Part shown: positions 52,065 through 62,100 of the stretch, piece after piece
How the letters are laid out: every line of letters begins with the position of its first letter
Numbering within the stretch: the first letter of the stretch is position 1
From: Hymenobacter siberiensis
Lineage (GTDB): Bacteria > Bacteroidota > Bacteroidia > Cytophagales > Hymenobacteraceae
Assembly: GCF_018967865.2 (NCBI RefSeq)
Contig: NZ_JAHLZY020000001.1
Span: 2,232,001-2,296,000 of the forward strand
DNA length: 64,000 bases
Direction of reading: 5' to 3'
The notes under the pieces: model-generated
What the model was told of the DNA's origin: nothing
Seen by the model: the letters and a program-made list of their open reading frames with translations, nothing else
The model's database searches: none
Position numbers and translations under genes: made by a program

Positions 52065-54524
52065 CTACTGTCCGGCGGCGCGGCGCAGCTCCTCGTCGGC
52101 CCCGGCGGCGCGCTTGCGGGCGGCCGTCACGCTGCTGCTGCCTAAACGGTAGGTGAGGGCCGCCGTAACCACCCGCGAGTCCTGTCGGGTAAAAAAGGTT
52201 TCGGTGAAGCTGGCGTAGGTGGAGGTGATGTGCAGGGGCGTGGTGTAGAAAATATCGGCCGCGTTCAGGCGCAGGGTGCCCTGTTTTTTCCAGATGCTTT
52301 TTTGCAGCCCCGCCGCTACCTGGCCGCGTGGCCGGATGGCCTCAAAACCATACACTTCCCGTGACTCGTAGAGCCCGCTCACGTCGGCCGACCAGCCGTT
52401 GGGCATCGTGAAGCTGTTGTTGGCAGTGAGGGTGCAGGCCAGCTGGCCCCGGTCGAGGGCAGTGCCGGCCAGGTAGCCCACGTAGCGCGCGTAGTAGAAG
52501 GTGCCGTTGGCGTAGAGCGTCCACCATTTGCTGAGCTCCAGGGGTGCGGTGAGGGTGAGGCTGTAGTTGTGCAGGGTGCTCAGGTTCACGTTGCGGTTCA
52601 CCACCAGGCGGCCGCCGTCGGGGGCGGGCAGCACCACGTTCACAATGGGTTGGTCGGTGCGGGCGTAGGCCAGGGCGCTGATGAACTTCTGGCGGTAGGT
52701 GTGCGTCAGCTCGACCGAATAGCTGGTCTGGGCCACCAAATCGGGGTTGCCGGCGCTATAGGAAGTTGCGTCGAGGTAAGTCCGCAACGGGTTCAGCTGC
52801 GTGTAGTTGGGCCGGTCGATGCGCCGGGCCACGGCCAGGCCCAGCGCGTGCCGGGCGCTGAGCGTGCGCTGCACCGTGGCGCTGGGAAACAGGTTGAGGT
52901 AGTGCCGCTCACGGCTGGTTTCGCCCGTGAAATCGGCCTGCGTATTGGTCTGCTCGGCGCGCAGGCCCGCCTGCCAGGTGGTTTGGGCGGCAGCACCCTT
53001 CAGGCTGACATACGCGGCATTCACATTTTCGCGGTACTGAAAGCTGCTCGAAAGAGCCGGGCTGAATGCGCCATTGTACCAAAAAACGGCGTCGTTATCG
53101 GTTTTTACCCGGGTCACTTTCGCGCCGGTTTCCAGGCGCGCTCGGTGGGGCAGGGGCAGGCTGAAATCAACCTTCGCCGCCCCAATGCTCAGGTTGTTGC
53201 GCTGGTCGCCGGTGAGCAGGGTGGAAGGCAGCGCGGGCGCGTCGAAATACGTATTCAGCGCCATCAGGCGGGTGGTGTGGTAGCGGGCGTAGTCGGCGTC
53301 GGCGGTGAGGACGGCGGCCGTGGCCGAGTCGGCGAAGGCGTGGCGCAGGTTCAGGTTGGCGCTGCCGTTGGGTCGGTTAATGTCCTGCGCTACCGCCGCA
53401 GAATAATGGTCGGCCGCCTCGCCGGCCGCGTTGTAGAGCTGGGTCTGATTGGTGGTCGTGTTGGTGGTCTGGCTGGCCAGCGCGGTGGCCGAAACGCCGA
53501 GCTGCGTGCGTTTGGAAAGCGTCAAATCCAGCCCAACTTTCCCGCTGTGCGAGCGCAGCCACGACAGCTGCTCGTTGGCCTGCACGCTGCTGGCTGCCGG
53601 CAGCAGCGCCGTAGTGCCAAACTGCCGGTTGAAATCGACCCGCACAAACCCGTGCCGGTCGGTGTAAGCATAGTTGCCGTACAGGTTCAGGCGTTTGCGC
53701 CGGTGGTTGAGTCCGAAGCCCCCCGTAAATTTGCCGTACTCCCCCCGCCCGTAGCTGGCGTTGGCGCTGCCGTTGGTGCCCAGGCGCTGGTCCTTTTTCA
53801 GGTGGATGTCAATCACGCCCGCGCCGCCCTGGGCGTCGTACTGCGCCGGCGGGTTGGTAATCAGGTCAATGCTTTGCAGCTGCTCGGCGGGCAGAGCCCT
53901 GAGGTAGTCGGCCAGCTCCGCGCCGGTGAGGGGCACGCGCTTGCCATCGATGACCACCAACAGGCCCAGCCGGCCGCGCAGGCTCATGATATTATCCCCG
54001 GCCATGGTCATGCCCGGCGCGCGGGTCAGCACCTCCAGCGTGGTGGCCCCGGCCGTGAGCGGGCTGTCGGCTACGTTCACCACGGTGCGGTCGGCCAGGT
54101 GCTCAAACAGGGGCTTGCGGGCCGTTACGGTCACTTCCTTCAGGGTAGTAGCCTTGCTGGTTGCCAGGCGGATAACCGGCACGGCCAGGCCGGCCACCGG
54201 CAGGGCATACACCGGGCTCCAGTACCGGGCAAAGCCCACCTGCGCCACCGAAACCCGGTAGGAGCCACCCGTAGCCGCCTCCAGCTGGAACCGGCCCTGC
54301 ACGTCGCTGAGCTCCGATTTTACGGCCACCGAATCGGTGGCGCGGTGCAGGGTCACGGTGGCAAATTCCACGGGCGAGCCCGCAGCGCTGCTCACGGTCC
54401 CGCTCAGCGTGGAGCGGCTCTGGGCCTGGGCGGCTAATGGTGCGAAACAACTGATTCCGGCGAGCATCAACGGGTAAAAACCAGTTGTGCCTCTGCCAGA
54501 CCAGCGCGGGTAAAAGTGGGGCAT
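52065..54524 (-). CDS. TonB-dependent-receptor-like outer membrane barrel with N-terminal CarboxypepD_reg domain
   Basis: An 819-residue protein. A signal peptide (CFAPLAAQAQ, about residues 25-35) is followed by a carboxypeptidase-regulatory-like domain (about 37-115: LSGTVSSAAGSPVEFATVTL), a plug (LADRTVVNVADSPL to NPPAQYDAQGGAGVIDIHLKK) and a long beta-barrel with many aromatic-ended strands. It resembles the outer-membrane beta-barrel group 3 in Bacteroidota. The substrate is unknown and there is no adjacent SusD-like gene. The start at 54524 is preferred to 54740, which reads over the tsaE promoter region. Confidence 0.88.
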   Translation of the reverse strand: MPHFYPRWSGRGTTGFYPLMLAGISCFAPLAAQAQSRSTLSGTVSSAAGSPVEFATVTLHRATDSVAVKSELSDVQGRFQLEAATGGSYRVSVAQVGFARYWSPVYALPVAGLAVPVIRLATSKATTLKEVTVTARKPLFEHLADRTVVNVADSPLTAGATTLEVLTRAPGMTMAGDNIMSLRGRLGLLVVIDGKRVPLTGAELADYLRALPAEQLQSIDLITNPPAQYDAQGGAGVIDIHLKKDQRLGTNGSANASYGRGEYGKFTGGFGLNHRRKRLNLYGNYAYTDRHGFVRVDFNRQFGTTALLPAASSVQANEQLSWLRSHSGKVGLDLTLSKRTQLGVSATALASQTTNTTTNQTQLYNAAGEAADHYSAAVAQDINRPNGSANLNLRHAFADSATAAVLTADADYARYHTTRLMALNTYFDAPALPSTLLTGDQRNNLSIGAAKVDFSLPLPHRARLETGAKVTRVKTDNDAVFWYNGAFSPALSSSFQYRENVNAAYVSLKGAAAQTTWQAGLRAEQTNTQADFTGETSRERHYLNLFPSATVQRTLSARHALGLAVARRIDRPNYTQLNPLRTYLDATSYSAGNPDLVAQTSYSVELTHTYRQKFISALAYARTDQPIVNVVLPAPDGGRLVVNRNVNLSTLHNYSLTLTAPLELSKWWTLYANGTFYYARYVGYLAGTALDRGQLACTLTANNSFTMPNGWSADVSGLYESREVYGFEAIRPRGQVAAGLQKSIWKKQGTLRLNAADIFYTTPLHITSTYASFTETFFTRQDSRVVTAALTYRLGSSSVTAARKRAAGADEELRRAAGQ

Positions 54525-54739
54525 CGGGTAGCGATTGGGTAGAAATCTGAGGAAGGAGTTGGGAAGCAGAATCTCCCGGTCGATTGCCGGCGGGCACCAG
54601 GCCCGCATTGCGAAAGCTAGGGATATAGTCTTTGGGATGAACTGCTTAGCGGCCCCGCCAAAGTGTAAAGGTGTAGTTGAGCCGGCGATATTCCAAAAAA
54701 AGCTAGCCATTTCTGCCTTTACGGCGGTATTTTCGCCCA

Positions 54740-55177
54740 ATGCATCCCCTTATCCTCACCGTTCCTTCGCTGGCGGCCCTGCCCGCCGCCGCTACCCGCC
54801 TGCAGGCGGCCATTGCCGAAGCCGGCTGCCCGGTGGTGGCCTTTCAGGGCGAGATGGGGGCGGGCAAAACCACCCTCATTCGGGCGCTGGCTGGCGCGCT
54901 GGGCGTCGTCGATGACGTCAGCAGCCCCACATTCTCCCTGGTAAACGAGTACCGCGATGCCCGCGACACGCCTATTTACCACTTCGACTTCTACCGGATT
55001 GACTCCATCGCCGAAGCCGAGCAGATGGGCGCAACGGAGTACCTCGATTCCGGGTATCTTTGTTTGGTAGAATGGCCAGCCCGCGTGGCGGCTCTTTTGC
55101 CCGTGCCCTACCTCGAAGTGCGCGTGTTGGTATTGCCGGATGAAACCCGGGAAATTGAATTAAAAATTATAAATTAA
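54740..55177 (+). CDS. tsaE: tRNA threonylcarbamoyladenosine biosynthesis ATPase TsaE
   Basis: A 145-residue P-loop ATPase. GEMGAGKTTLIRALA (37-51) is Walker A; SSPTFSLVNEY and YHFDFYRI are the TsaE signatures, followed by DSGYLCLVEWPARVA (the ExxW motif). TsaE works with TsaB and TsaD to install t6A at position 37 of ANN-decoding tRNAs. Length is normal for the family. The C-terminal KIIN and the stop lie in an AT-rich inverted repeat (55157 on), so the end may be slightly changed. It is 87 bp from the alanine dehydrogenase gene. Confidence 0.95.
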   Translation: MHPLILTVPSLAALPAAATRLQAAIAEAGCPVVAFQGEMGAGKTTLIRALAGALGVVDDVSSPTFSLVNEYRDARDTPIYHFDFYRIDSIAEAEQMGATEYLDSGYLCLVEWPARVAALLPVPYLEVRVLVLPDETREIELKIIN

Positions 55178-55261
55178 TAATTAAAAATGGCTTCCAGTTC
55201 GCTTAGCTATTATTGATTGTTGGTAACTTTTAATTCTTGATTTATAATTTTTAATTTTCAG
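55157..55261. repeat. AT-rich inverted repeat between tsaE and ald
   Basis: Two arms of about 32-35 nt, including the 16-nt match ATTAAAAATTATAAAT, face each other with a few mismatches. It covers the last codons and stop of tsaE and runs to the ald ATG. It may be a miniature element, a terminator or a regulatory hairpin. Confidence 0.7.
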
Positions 55262-55263
55262 TA

Positions 55264-56490
55264 ATGCCCGAGCAGCTACCCTCCGGTTTTGAGTCCTTGG
55301 CCACCAGCCGTGCCTATTTCACGCAGGAATCGATGCTGGCCGTGGAAACGCGCAAGCGGAAGCTCTTCATCGGGATGCCGCGCGAAACCTCGCTCCAGGA
55401 AAACCGCCTCGGCCTCACGCCCGAAGCCGTGCATCACCTCGTTTCGGCCGGCCACGAGGTAGTGATGGAAGCCGGTGCGGGCGAGCCCAGCAAGTACGCC
55501 GACCACGACTACTCCGAAGCCGGAGCGCAGATTGCCTACTCCACCGAGGAGGTGTTCAAAGCCGATATTCTGCTGAAAGTGGCCCCGCCCACGCTCGAAG
55601 AAATTGAGCTGCTGCACTCCGGCCAAACCCTGATTTCGGCCCTCCAGATGGGCTCCATGACGCAGGAATACATTTCGGCCCTCTCGCGCAAAAAAATCAA
55701 CGCCATCGGCTTCGAGCTGATGAAAGACCCCAGCGGCGCCCGCCCCGTGGTACGCGCCATGAGCGAAATCGCAGGCTCGACGGTGATGCTGATTGCGGCC
55801 GAATACCTGGCCCGTTCCAACGAGGGCAAGGGCATTATTCTGGGTGGCATCACGGGCGTGCCGCCGTCGCAGGTGGTCATCCTCGGGGCCGGCACGGTGG
55901 CCGAGTACGCCGCCCGTGCCGCTACCGGCCTCGGGGCCGAAGTGAAGGTGTTCGACAACCACCTCTACAAGCTGCGCCGCCTCAAGCACAACCTGGGCAT
56001 GCAGCTATATACCAGCACGTTGGACACGTTCGCGCTCAGCCAGCAAATTCGCCGGGCCGACGTGGTCATCGGCGCGCTGGCGGTGGAAGACGGCCGCATT
56101 CCCTTCATGGTGCCCGAGGAAATGGTGGCCAGCATGGCCTCCGGCTCCGTCATCATCGACGTGAGCATCGACCAGGGCGGCTGCTTCGAAACCAGCGAGA
56201 TGACCAGCCACAGCAGCCCCATCTTCCGCAAATACGACGTGGTGCACTACTGCGTGCCCAACATCGCCTCCCGCGTGCCCCGCACCGCCACCAACGCGCT
56301 GAGCAACATCTTCACGCCCATCCTCCAGGAAATCAGCCAGCACGGCGGCATCAACGAAGTGCTGTTCACCAACGAGCATTTCCGCAGCGGCGTGTATATC
56401 TACCGAGGCTCGCTGACGAATGCGATGATTGCGAAGAAATTTAATTTGCGGTATAAGGAGTTGGGGTTGTTGATTGCGGTGCGCAATTAA
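55264..56490 (+). CDS. ald: Alanine dehydrogenase
   Basis: A 408-residue NAD-dependent enzyme that oxidises L-alanine to pyruvate and ammonia. The N-terminal domain has IGMPRETSLQENRLGLTPEAV and HEVVMEAGAG. The nucleotide-binding domain has GGITGVPPSQVVILGAGTVAEYAARAATGLG (GxGxxxxxxA). The alanine-dehydrogenase/PNT family motif is in DVSIDQGGCFETSEMTSH. Family length is about 370; the extra N-terminus is common in Bacteroidota. It is adjacent to tsaE, and the next gene begins 11 bp after its stop. Confidence 0.92.
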   Translation: MPEQLPSGFESLATSRAYFTQESMLAVETRKRKLFIGMPRETSLQENRLGLTPEAVHHLVSAGHEVVMEAGAGEPSKYADHDYSEAGAQIAYSTEEVFKADILLKVAPPTLEEIELLHSGQTLISALQMGSMTQEYISALSRKKINAIGFELMKDPSGARPVVRAMSEIAGSTVMLIAAEYLARSNEGKGIILGGITGVPPSQVVILGAGTVAEYAARAATGLGAEVKVFDNHLYKLRRLKHNLGMQLYTSTLDTFALSQQIRRADVVIGALAVEDGRIPFMVPEEMVASMASGSVIIDVSIDQGGCFETSEMTSHSSPIFRKYDVVHYCVPNIASRVPRTATNALSNIFTPILQEISQHGGINEVLFTNEHFRSGVYIYRGSLTNAMIAKKFNLRYKELGLLIAVRN

Positions 56491-56501
56491 TTCGTTGCGG
56501 A

Positions 56502-57158
56502 ATGAAAGCTAATAGTAAAGCGCTTTTTTCGCTGATTTTTCTTGGCTTATGTATCTCGCTACTTGGCTGTGGGGAAAGTAAGAAAGACGATTCTAAGCAA
56601 GCCCCAGTAGATTCTGCTGATAGTTTGACGGATTATAGCACAGCATTACGTGCAAAAGAAACAGCTTATTCAAAAAGGCAAACTAATGGTTATGGGGAGT
56701 TACTTAATAACATCTCCTTCGAAGTTAGAACTGACGATAAAAAGGAATTTGCAAATGGCCTGATTCCTTGGGCCAGTATCGAAAATCCCGAAAGTGAAAT
56801 CTCAAAACTTGTTGATGCAAACAAAATAGTTATTCCTGAAAAAAAGGTCACAATTGTGATTGATTATCCATTGGCAAAGGAATTTCGATTTGATGCAGAA
56901 TCAAAAATAGGGTTCACCAGAGCGCAGCTTTTACGAGATATCAGCAGGGCTTACTACAAGATTTACGAGGAGGAAGAGCGTACTGCTACCACTAAAACAA
57001 TTCCTGCTGAAAAGCGAACCACGACCTATAATAGGAACCATACTAATGGAACCTACGGCATTTGGGGCCATGACATTGCCGATTTAGTTTTAGCAGAAGT
57101 TTTGGTTTACAAGGAAAGCGGCGGTAAGATTATTCTGTCGCTGAACATTGAATCTTAA
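56502..57158 (+). CDS. AT-rich hypothetical lipoprotein
   Basis: A 218-residue protein with a clean lipobox (GLCISLLGC) and an acidic/lysine-rich mature region (ESKKDDSKQAP, ALRAKETAYSKRQ, EEEERTATTKT). No family is recognised. Codon use and base composition are far more AT-rich than the surrounding GC-rich genes, suggesting recent acquisition. It begins 11 bp after the alanine dehydrogenase stop and faces the RibD-like gene tail-to-tail 6 bp later. Function unknown. Confidence 0.8.
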   Translation: MKANSKALFSLIFLGLCISLLGCGESKKDDSKQAPVDSADSLTDYSTALRAKETAYSKRQTNGYGELLNNISFEVRTDDKKEFANGLIPWASIENPESEISKLVDANKIVIPEKKVTIVIDYPLAKEFRFDAESKIGFTRAQLLRDISRAYYKIYEEEERTATTKTIPAEKRTTTYNRNHTNGTYGIWGHDIADLVLAEVLVYKESGGKIILSLNIES

Positions 57159-57164
57159 GGCATT

Positions 57165-57857
57165 CTAAGCCGCCACTTCATACCGCAGCCAAATAACCCC
57201 ATGCGGCCGCTGCTCCACGCTAATTAATTTCAATTGCGCCGCCGGCCCCGGGTTTTCACCCTGCTCAAAAATGGTGGCCGAAGTGGCCGCCCCATCAATG
57301 ACGGGGAAATGCAGCAGGCTGAGTTCGTCAATCAGCCCAGCTTTGAGCATTGAGCCGTTGATATGGCCGCCGCCTTCCAGCAGGATAGTTTTGATGGGAA
57401 AGAGGCGGCCCAGCTTGTCGAGCACCAGCGCCAAGTCAAGCTCTTTTGTGCCGCCGAAGAGGTAGGAAACGCCCTGGTTGCGCAGGTAGGCCAGGTACTC
57501 GTCGCTCACCTGCTCGCTGAGGATGCTGATGAGGTGGTCGTCGTCGATGGAGCCGGATTTCCAGCCCAGCTTGCCGTGGGCGTCCACGGCAATGGCGAAG
57601 GAATCGGCGGTGTAGTCGGCCACGAAATCCTGGCGGTCGAGCGGGTGGCTCACGGGTTGCAGGTCGGGGGCGAGGGCTTTGGTGAAATCCTTTTCCATGG
57701 TCACGCGGCCGCACATCCAGGCATCGGCCCCGAAGGTGGCGGCGGTGGTTTCGTACTCCTTGGTATCGGGCGACTGGCCCCAGCGGCTGAGAATGGTACG
57801 CCCGTCGAGCGAGCTCATCATGTGGCAGATAACGCGGGGTCTGGTGGTTTTGGGCAT
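57165..57857 (-). CDS. RibD C-terminal/dihydrofolate-reductase-like oxidoreductase
   Basis: A 230-residue protein of the RibD_C fold: VICHMMSSLDGRTI opens the NADPH-binding region, DAWMCGRVTMEKDF follows, LLEGGGHINGSML is the family LEGGG motif and LSLLHFPVIDG is near the end. It lacks the deaminase half of RibD, so it is probably a stand-alone pteridine/pyrimidine or nitro-type reductase, not riboflavin-pathway RibD. The start at 57857 is used; the extension to 57923 is less conserved-looking. It lies next to formate-THF ligase on the same strand. Confidence 0.9.
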   Translation of the reverse strand: MPKTTRPRVICHMMSSLDGRTILSRWGQSPDTKEYETTAATFGADAWMCGRVTMEKDFTKALAPDLQPVSHPLDRQDFVADYTADSFAIAVDAHGKLGWKSGSIDDDHLISILSEQVSDEYLAYLRNQGVSYLFGGTKELDLALVLDKLGRLFPIKTILLEGGGHINGSMLKAGLIDELSLLHFPVIDGAATSATIFEQGENPGPAAQLKLISVEQRPHGVIWLRYEVAA

Positions 57858-57956
57858 GGTGGACGGGATGGCGATGGTTGGGGAAATGTCCCGGTTTACG
57901 GAAACGGCAGGGCTGCCGGCCAATCAGGCCGGCGGCCCTACCGGCAACCGCTGGGC

Positions 57957-59624
57957 CTACGACAACCCCGTAATCACTCCGCTGTCGTCTATTTCCATGC
58001 CGGTGGACGCGGGCACGGGCGGCAGGCCCGGCATGCGCAGCAGCGTGCCGAGGATGGGGATGAGGAAGCCCGCACCGGCCGCCAGCTCACACTCGCGTAC
58101 GGTAACGCGGAAGCCTTCGGGCCGGCCGATGAGCTTCTCGTTGTCGGAAAACGACTTTTGGGTTTTGGCCATGCAAATGGGCAGCCCGGCCAGGCCCAGG
58201 CGGTCGATGCGGCGCAGGTCGGCTTCGGCCTGGGCCGTATAGTCGACCCCGACCGCGCCGTACACCTCGCGGGCAATGGTTTCGATTTTGGCTTTCACCG
58301 GCTGGTCCCAGGCATAGAGGGGGCGCAGGTGGTTGGTGCCTTGGGCGATGTTGGCCAGCACGGCCTCGGCCAGGGCGGTGGCGCCGGCGCCGCCGTCGGC
58401 CCAGCTGGTGCTGAGGACGGCCTCCACGCCGCGGGCCTGGCACAGCTGCTGCACCAGGGCCACTTCTTCGGGCGTGTCGGTTACGAAGTGGTTGATGGCC
58501 ACCACGGGCTGGTAGCCGAACTTCTGGGTGTTTTCGATGTGCCGGGCCAGGTTGGCAAAGCCCCGCTCGCAGCGGGCCAGGTCGGGGGTGTTGAGCTCGG
58601 CGGCGGGGGCACCGCCGTGGTGGCGCAGGGCCCGCACGGTGGCTACCAGCACCACGGCAGCGGGGGCTAGGCCCGCGTAGCCGCACTTGATGTTGAGAAA
58701 CTTCTCGGCCCCGAGGTCGGCTCCGAAACCGGCTTCCGTCACCACGTAGTCGCCCAGCGAGAGGCCCATGCGGGTGGCCAGCACCGTGTTGGTGCCCTGG
58801 GCAATGTTGGCGAAGGGGCCGCCGTGCACCAGGGCGGGGGTTTGCTCCAGGGTTTGCACCAGGTTGGGCTTCAGCGCGTCGCGCAGCAGAATGGCCATGG
58901 CGTCCTCGGCCTGCAGCTGGCGGGCGTAAATGGGCTTGTTATCGTAGCTGAACGCCACCAGGATGTTGCCGAGCTTGGCCTTGAGGTCGGGCAGGCTGGT
59001 GGCCAGGCACAGGATGGCCATGACCTCGGAGGCGGCCGTGATGTTGAAGCCGTCGGAGCGCATTACCCCGTTGGCCTTGCCGCCCAGCCCGATGATGATT
59101 TGGCGCAGGCTGCGGTCGTTCAGGTCGAGGCAGCGTTTCCAGAGCACGGTGCGCGGGTCGATGTTGAGCGGGTGGTTGGGCGTCTGGATGGCGTTATCGA
59201 GCAGGGCGGCCAGCAGGTTATTGGCCTTTTCCACGGCATTGAAGTCGCCGGTGAAGTGCAGGTTGATGTCCACCATCGGGCTCACCTGCGAGCGGCCGCC
59301 GCCGGTAGCCCCGCCTTTGGCTCCGAATACGGGCCCCAGCGAGGGCTCGCGCAGTACCACCACGGCCTTTTTGCCCAGCTTGTGCAGCCCGTCGCCCAAG
59401 CCGATGGATACCGTGGTTTTGCCTTCGCCGGCTGGCGTGGGAGTAATGGCCGTGACGAGAATCAGCTTGGCGGCAGCTACTTTTCCCGGGTCAATCAGGT
59501 GTAGCGGGAGCTTGGCCTTGTGGCGGCCATAGGGCTCCAGGTCGTCCTCGGAAATGCCCAGGCGGGCGGCCACCTCTTTAATGGGCGGTAGGACTACGGA
59601 TTCGGCAATGGAAATGTCGGACAT
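57957..59624 (-). CDS. fhs: Formate-tetrahydrofolate ligase
   Basis: A 555-residue enzyme, the family-standard length of about 556. It joins formate to tetrahydrofolate with ATP, making 10-formyl-THF. Signatures visible: TPTPAGEGKTTVSIG (Walker A-like), GPVFGAKGGATGGGRSQV, KANNLLAALLDNAI, HGGPFANIAQGTNTVLAT and EAGFGADLGAEKFLNIKC. The start at 59624 (MSDIS) replaces a longer one at 59684, since it reproduces the normal length. It supplies one-carbon units in the folate pathway. Confidence 0.96.
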   Translation of the reverse strand: MSDISIAESVVLPPIKEVAARLGISEDDLEPYGRHKAKLPLHLIDPGKVAAAKLILVTAITPTPAGEGKTTVSIGLGDGLHKLGKKAVVVLREPSLGPVFGAKGGATGGGRSQVSPMVDINLHFTGDFNAVEKANNLLAALLDNAIQTPNHPLNIDPRTVLWKRCLDLNDRSLRQIIIGLGGKANGVMRSDGFNITAASEVMAILCLATSLPDLKAKLGNILVAFSYDNKPIYARQLQAEDAMAILLRDALKPNLVQTLEQTPALVHGGPFANIAQGTNTVLATRMGLSLGDYVVTEAGFGADLGAEKFLNIKCGYAGLAPAAVVLVATVRALRHHGGAPAAELNTPDLARCERGFANLARHIENTQKFGYQPVVAINHFVTDTPEEVALVQQLCQARGVEAVLSTSWADGGAGATALAEAVLANIAQGTNHLRPLYAWDQPVKAKIETIAREVYGAVGVDYTAQAEADLRRIDRLGLAGLPICMAKTQKSFSDNEKLIGRPEGFRVTVRECELAAGAGFLIPILGTLLRMPGLPPVPASTGMEIDDSGVITGLS

Positions 59625-59737
59625 GCGGCGGGGGTGAGTGTTTTGAGTAGGGCAACAGAAAAGGTCGCCTTTTGTATTGCCCACCCGGGCCTCAATTTTG
59701 AGTCAGCTCCCGGATGGCTTCCCAATCGGGGCCATCA

Positions 59738-60661
59738 TCAGCTTTTGAGCAGCAGCGCTTGCCACGCCTCCACCAGCCGCCCTTCGGCCAGCAGCTGGCG
59801 GCCCAGCTGCAGCAGTTGCCGCGTCAGCTCCGGGGCATCGTCGCGGTGCTTGTTGAGGAGGTAAGCCACCATGGGCTCGGTTTTGAATTCCTCGACTTGT
59901 TCAGGCGTAGGCAGGGCATCGCGCTCGATGTTGGCGAGGCGGCCCAGTTCATTGCCGGTGAGCACGTCGGAAGTGCGCAGGTGCTCGGGCAGCTGGTCGA
60001 TGCCGATGCCGATGTGGCGGTTGGGCTTGGGCACTTCAAAGAGGCTGCTGCCGCTGGCGCGGCAGTACCAGTCGCCACCGAGGCGGGCCACGGCGTCGAG
60101 TTTAAACGGGTCGATGCCGGTGGCGTCGGCTAGCAGAATGTCCTGGCGGAAGTGGGCCCGCACCACCCGGCAGATGATGAGGTTGCCGGCTCCGTTGTTC
60201 TGGCCCAGTTCAATAATCTGCTCCACCACGCACTCGAAGGCGGCCGGCGCTTCGGCCACGCGGGGCGGGCGCACCAGCTCAGAGGCCAGCTCGGTGAGGC
60301 CGGCTTTGGTGAATTCGTTCACGCCCTTGCCATACTCGGTGCTGGACAAGGACATCTGCTCCACCAGGGCGTAATCGCAGATGTTGATGACGACTTCGGG
60401 CACTTCGCGCACGTTTTGCAGGGTGTGCTTCTGGCTGTTGTCGCGCACGCGGTTGGCGGGCGAGAACACCAGGATGGGCGGGTTCGAGCTGAAGACGTTG
60501 AAGAAGCTGTAGGGGCTCAGGTTCACGCGGCCCTCGGCGTCGATGGTGCTGGCGAAGGCCACCGGGCGCGGGGCCACGGCCCCCACCAGGAAGGGGTGCC
60601 ACTGGGCAGGGGTGAGGTCGGAAGGAGTGAGGGAATGGAAAGCGGGCTTGGGCGCGAGCAT
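59738..60661 (-). CDS. Flavin reductase family protein
   Basis: A 307-residue FMN-binding split-barrel protein: PRPVAFASTIDAEGRVNLSPYSFFNVF is the flavin-binding start of the family, NSQKHTLQNV and CDYALVEQMSL follow, and a C-terminal helical extension is present. Members reduce free flavin or act as oxidoreductase components. The substrate is unknown. Start at 60661, 20 nt after the expected transcript start of a TAGCTTTG promoter. A longer start at 60742 adds unrelated residues. Confidence 0.9.
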   Translation of the reverse strand: MLAPKPAFHSLTPSDLTPAQWHPFLVGAVAPRPVAFASTIDAEGRVNLSPYSFFNVFSSNPPILVFSPANRVRDNSQKHTLQNVREVPEVVINICDYALVEQMSLSSTEYGKGVNEFTKAGLTELASELVRPPRVAEAPAAFECVVEQIIELGQNNGAGNLIICRVVRAHFRQDILLADATGIDPFKLDAVARLGGDWYCRASGSSLFEVPKPNRHIGIGIDQLPEHLRTSDVLTGNELGRLANIERDALPTPEQVEEFKTEPMVAYLLNKHRDDAPELTRQLLQLGRQLLAEGRLVEAWQALLLKS

Positions 60662-60687
60662 GAGCGTAGGGCGGTGGGTTGAGTGAC

Positions 60688-60695
60688 CAAAGCTA
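60688..60695 (-). promoter_or_regulatory. Primary-sigma promoter candidate for the flavin reductase gene
   Basis: The minus strand has TAGCTTTG, an exact match to the Bacteroidota -7 TAnnTTTG. The predicted start near 60681 leaves about 20 nt to the ATG at 60661. The -33 TTG is not obvious. Confidence 0.5.
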
Positions 60696-60734
60696 CTGCG
60701 GTTATCAGGTTCGTAGTGCCCTCGTTCAGCGGTG

Positions 60735-60900
60735 CGCCTCACCCCCGGCCCCTCTCCGAAAAGGAGAGGGGAGCCAATTTTTACGAATAATCAGAAGCGC
60801 GGGAAGTAGTCCAAGTTGCGAACGACCTTAGCCCCGTAGGGGCGGCATATCGGTAGTAGAACCCTTGGTGAGTCGTTTTTGAGCCCCATCGGGGCGACAC
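60735..60900. repeat. Cluster of short palindromes between flavin reductase and M28 peptidase
   Basis: CCCCTCTCC (60749-60757) and GGAGAGGGG (60763-60771) form a hairpin. Next come GCCCCGTAGGGGC (60832-60844) and a run ending GCCCCATCGGGGC near 60885-60897. No gene is visible here. Confidence 0.65.
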
Positions 60901-60913
60901 TCGTTCAATAAAT

Positions 60914-61005
60914 GAAGCTGTTTAGAATATCGTGTTGCTCCGGTCCGACCGCCCTAGGCGGTCGGACCGGAGCAACGAACCAGAACGGACTTCCTAAACA
61001 GCTTT
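60914..61005. repeat. Compound palindromic element, outer AAGCTGTTTAG arms
   Basis: Outer 11-bp arms 60915-60925 and 60994-61004 enclose a perfect 20-bp-arm palindrome at 60934-60976 (3-nt centre CTA). The outer module equals that at 10521, whereas the core belongs to the GGTCCGACCGCC family at 50209. Confidence 0.85.
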
Positions 61006-61117
61006 AATGCCACCCCGGTGGGGCTCTGGCGTCTTTTTTGTAGATTTTTCTGCCGGTATGTCGTCCCAACGGGGCTTGCGTATACACTCCGTAATTTACG
61101 TTAAGTAGCTTGCTGGC

Positions 61118-62083
<966 letters not shown>

Positions 62084-62100
62084 GCGGGCGGAAGGGGCTA

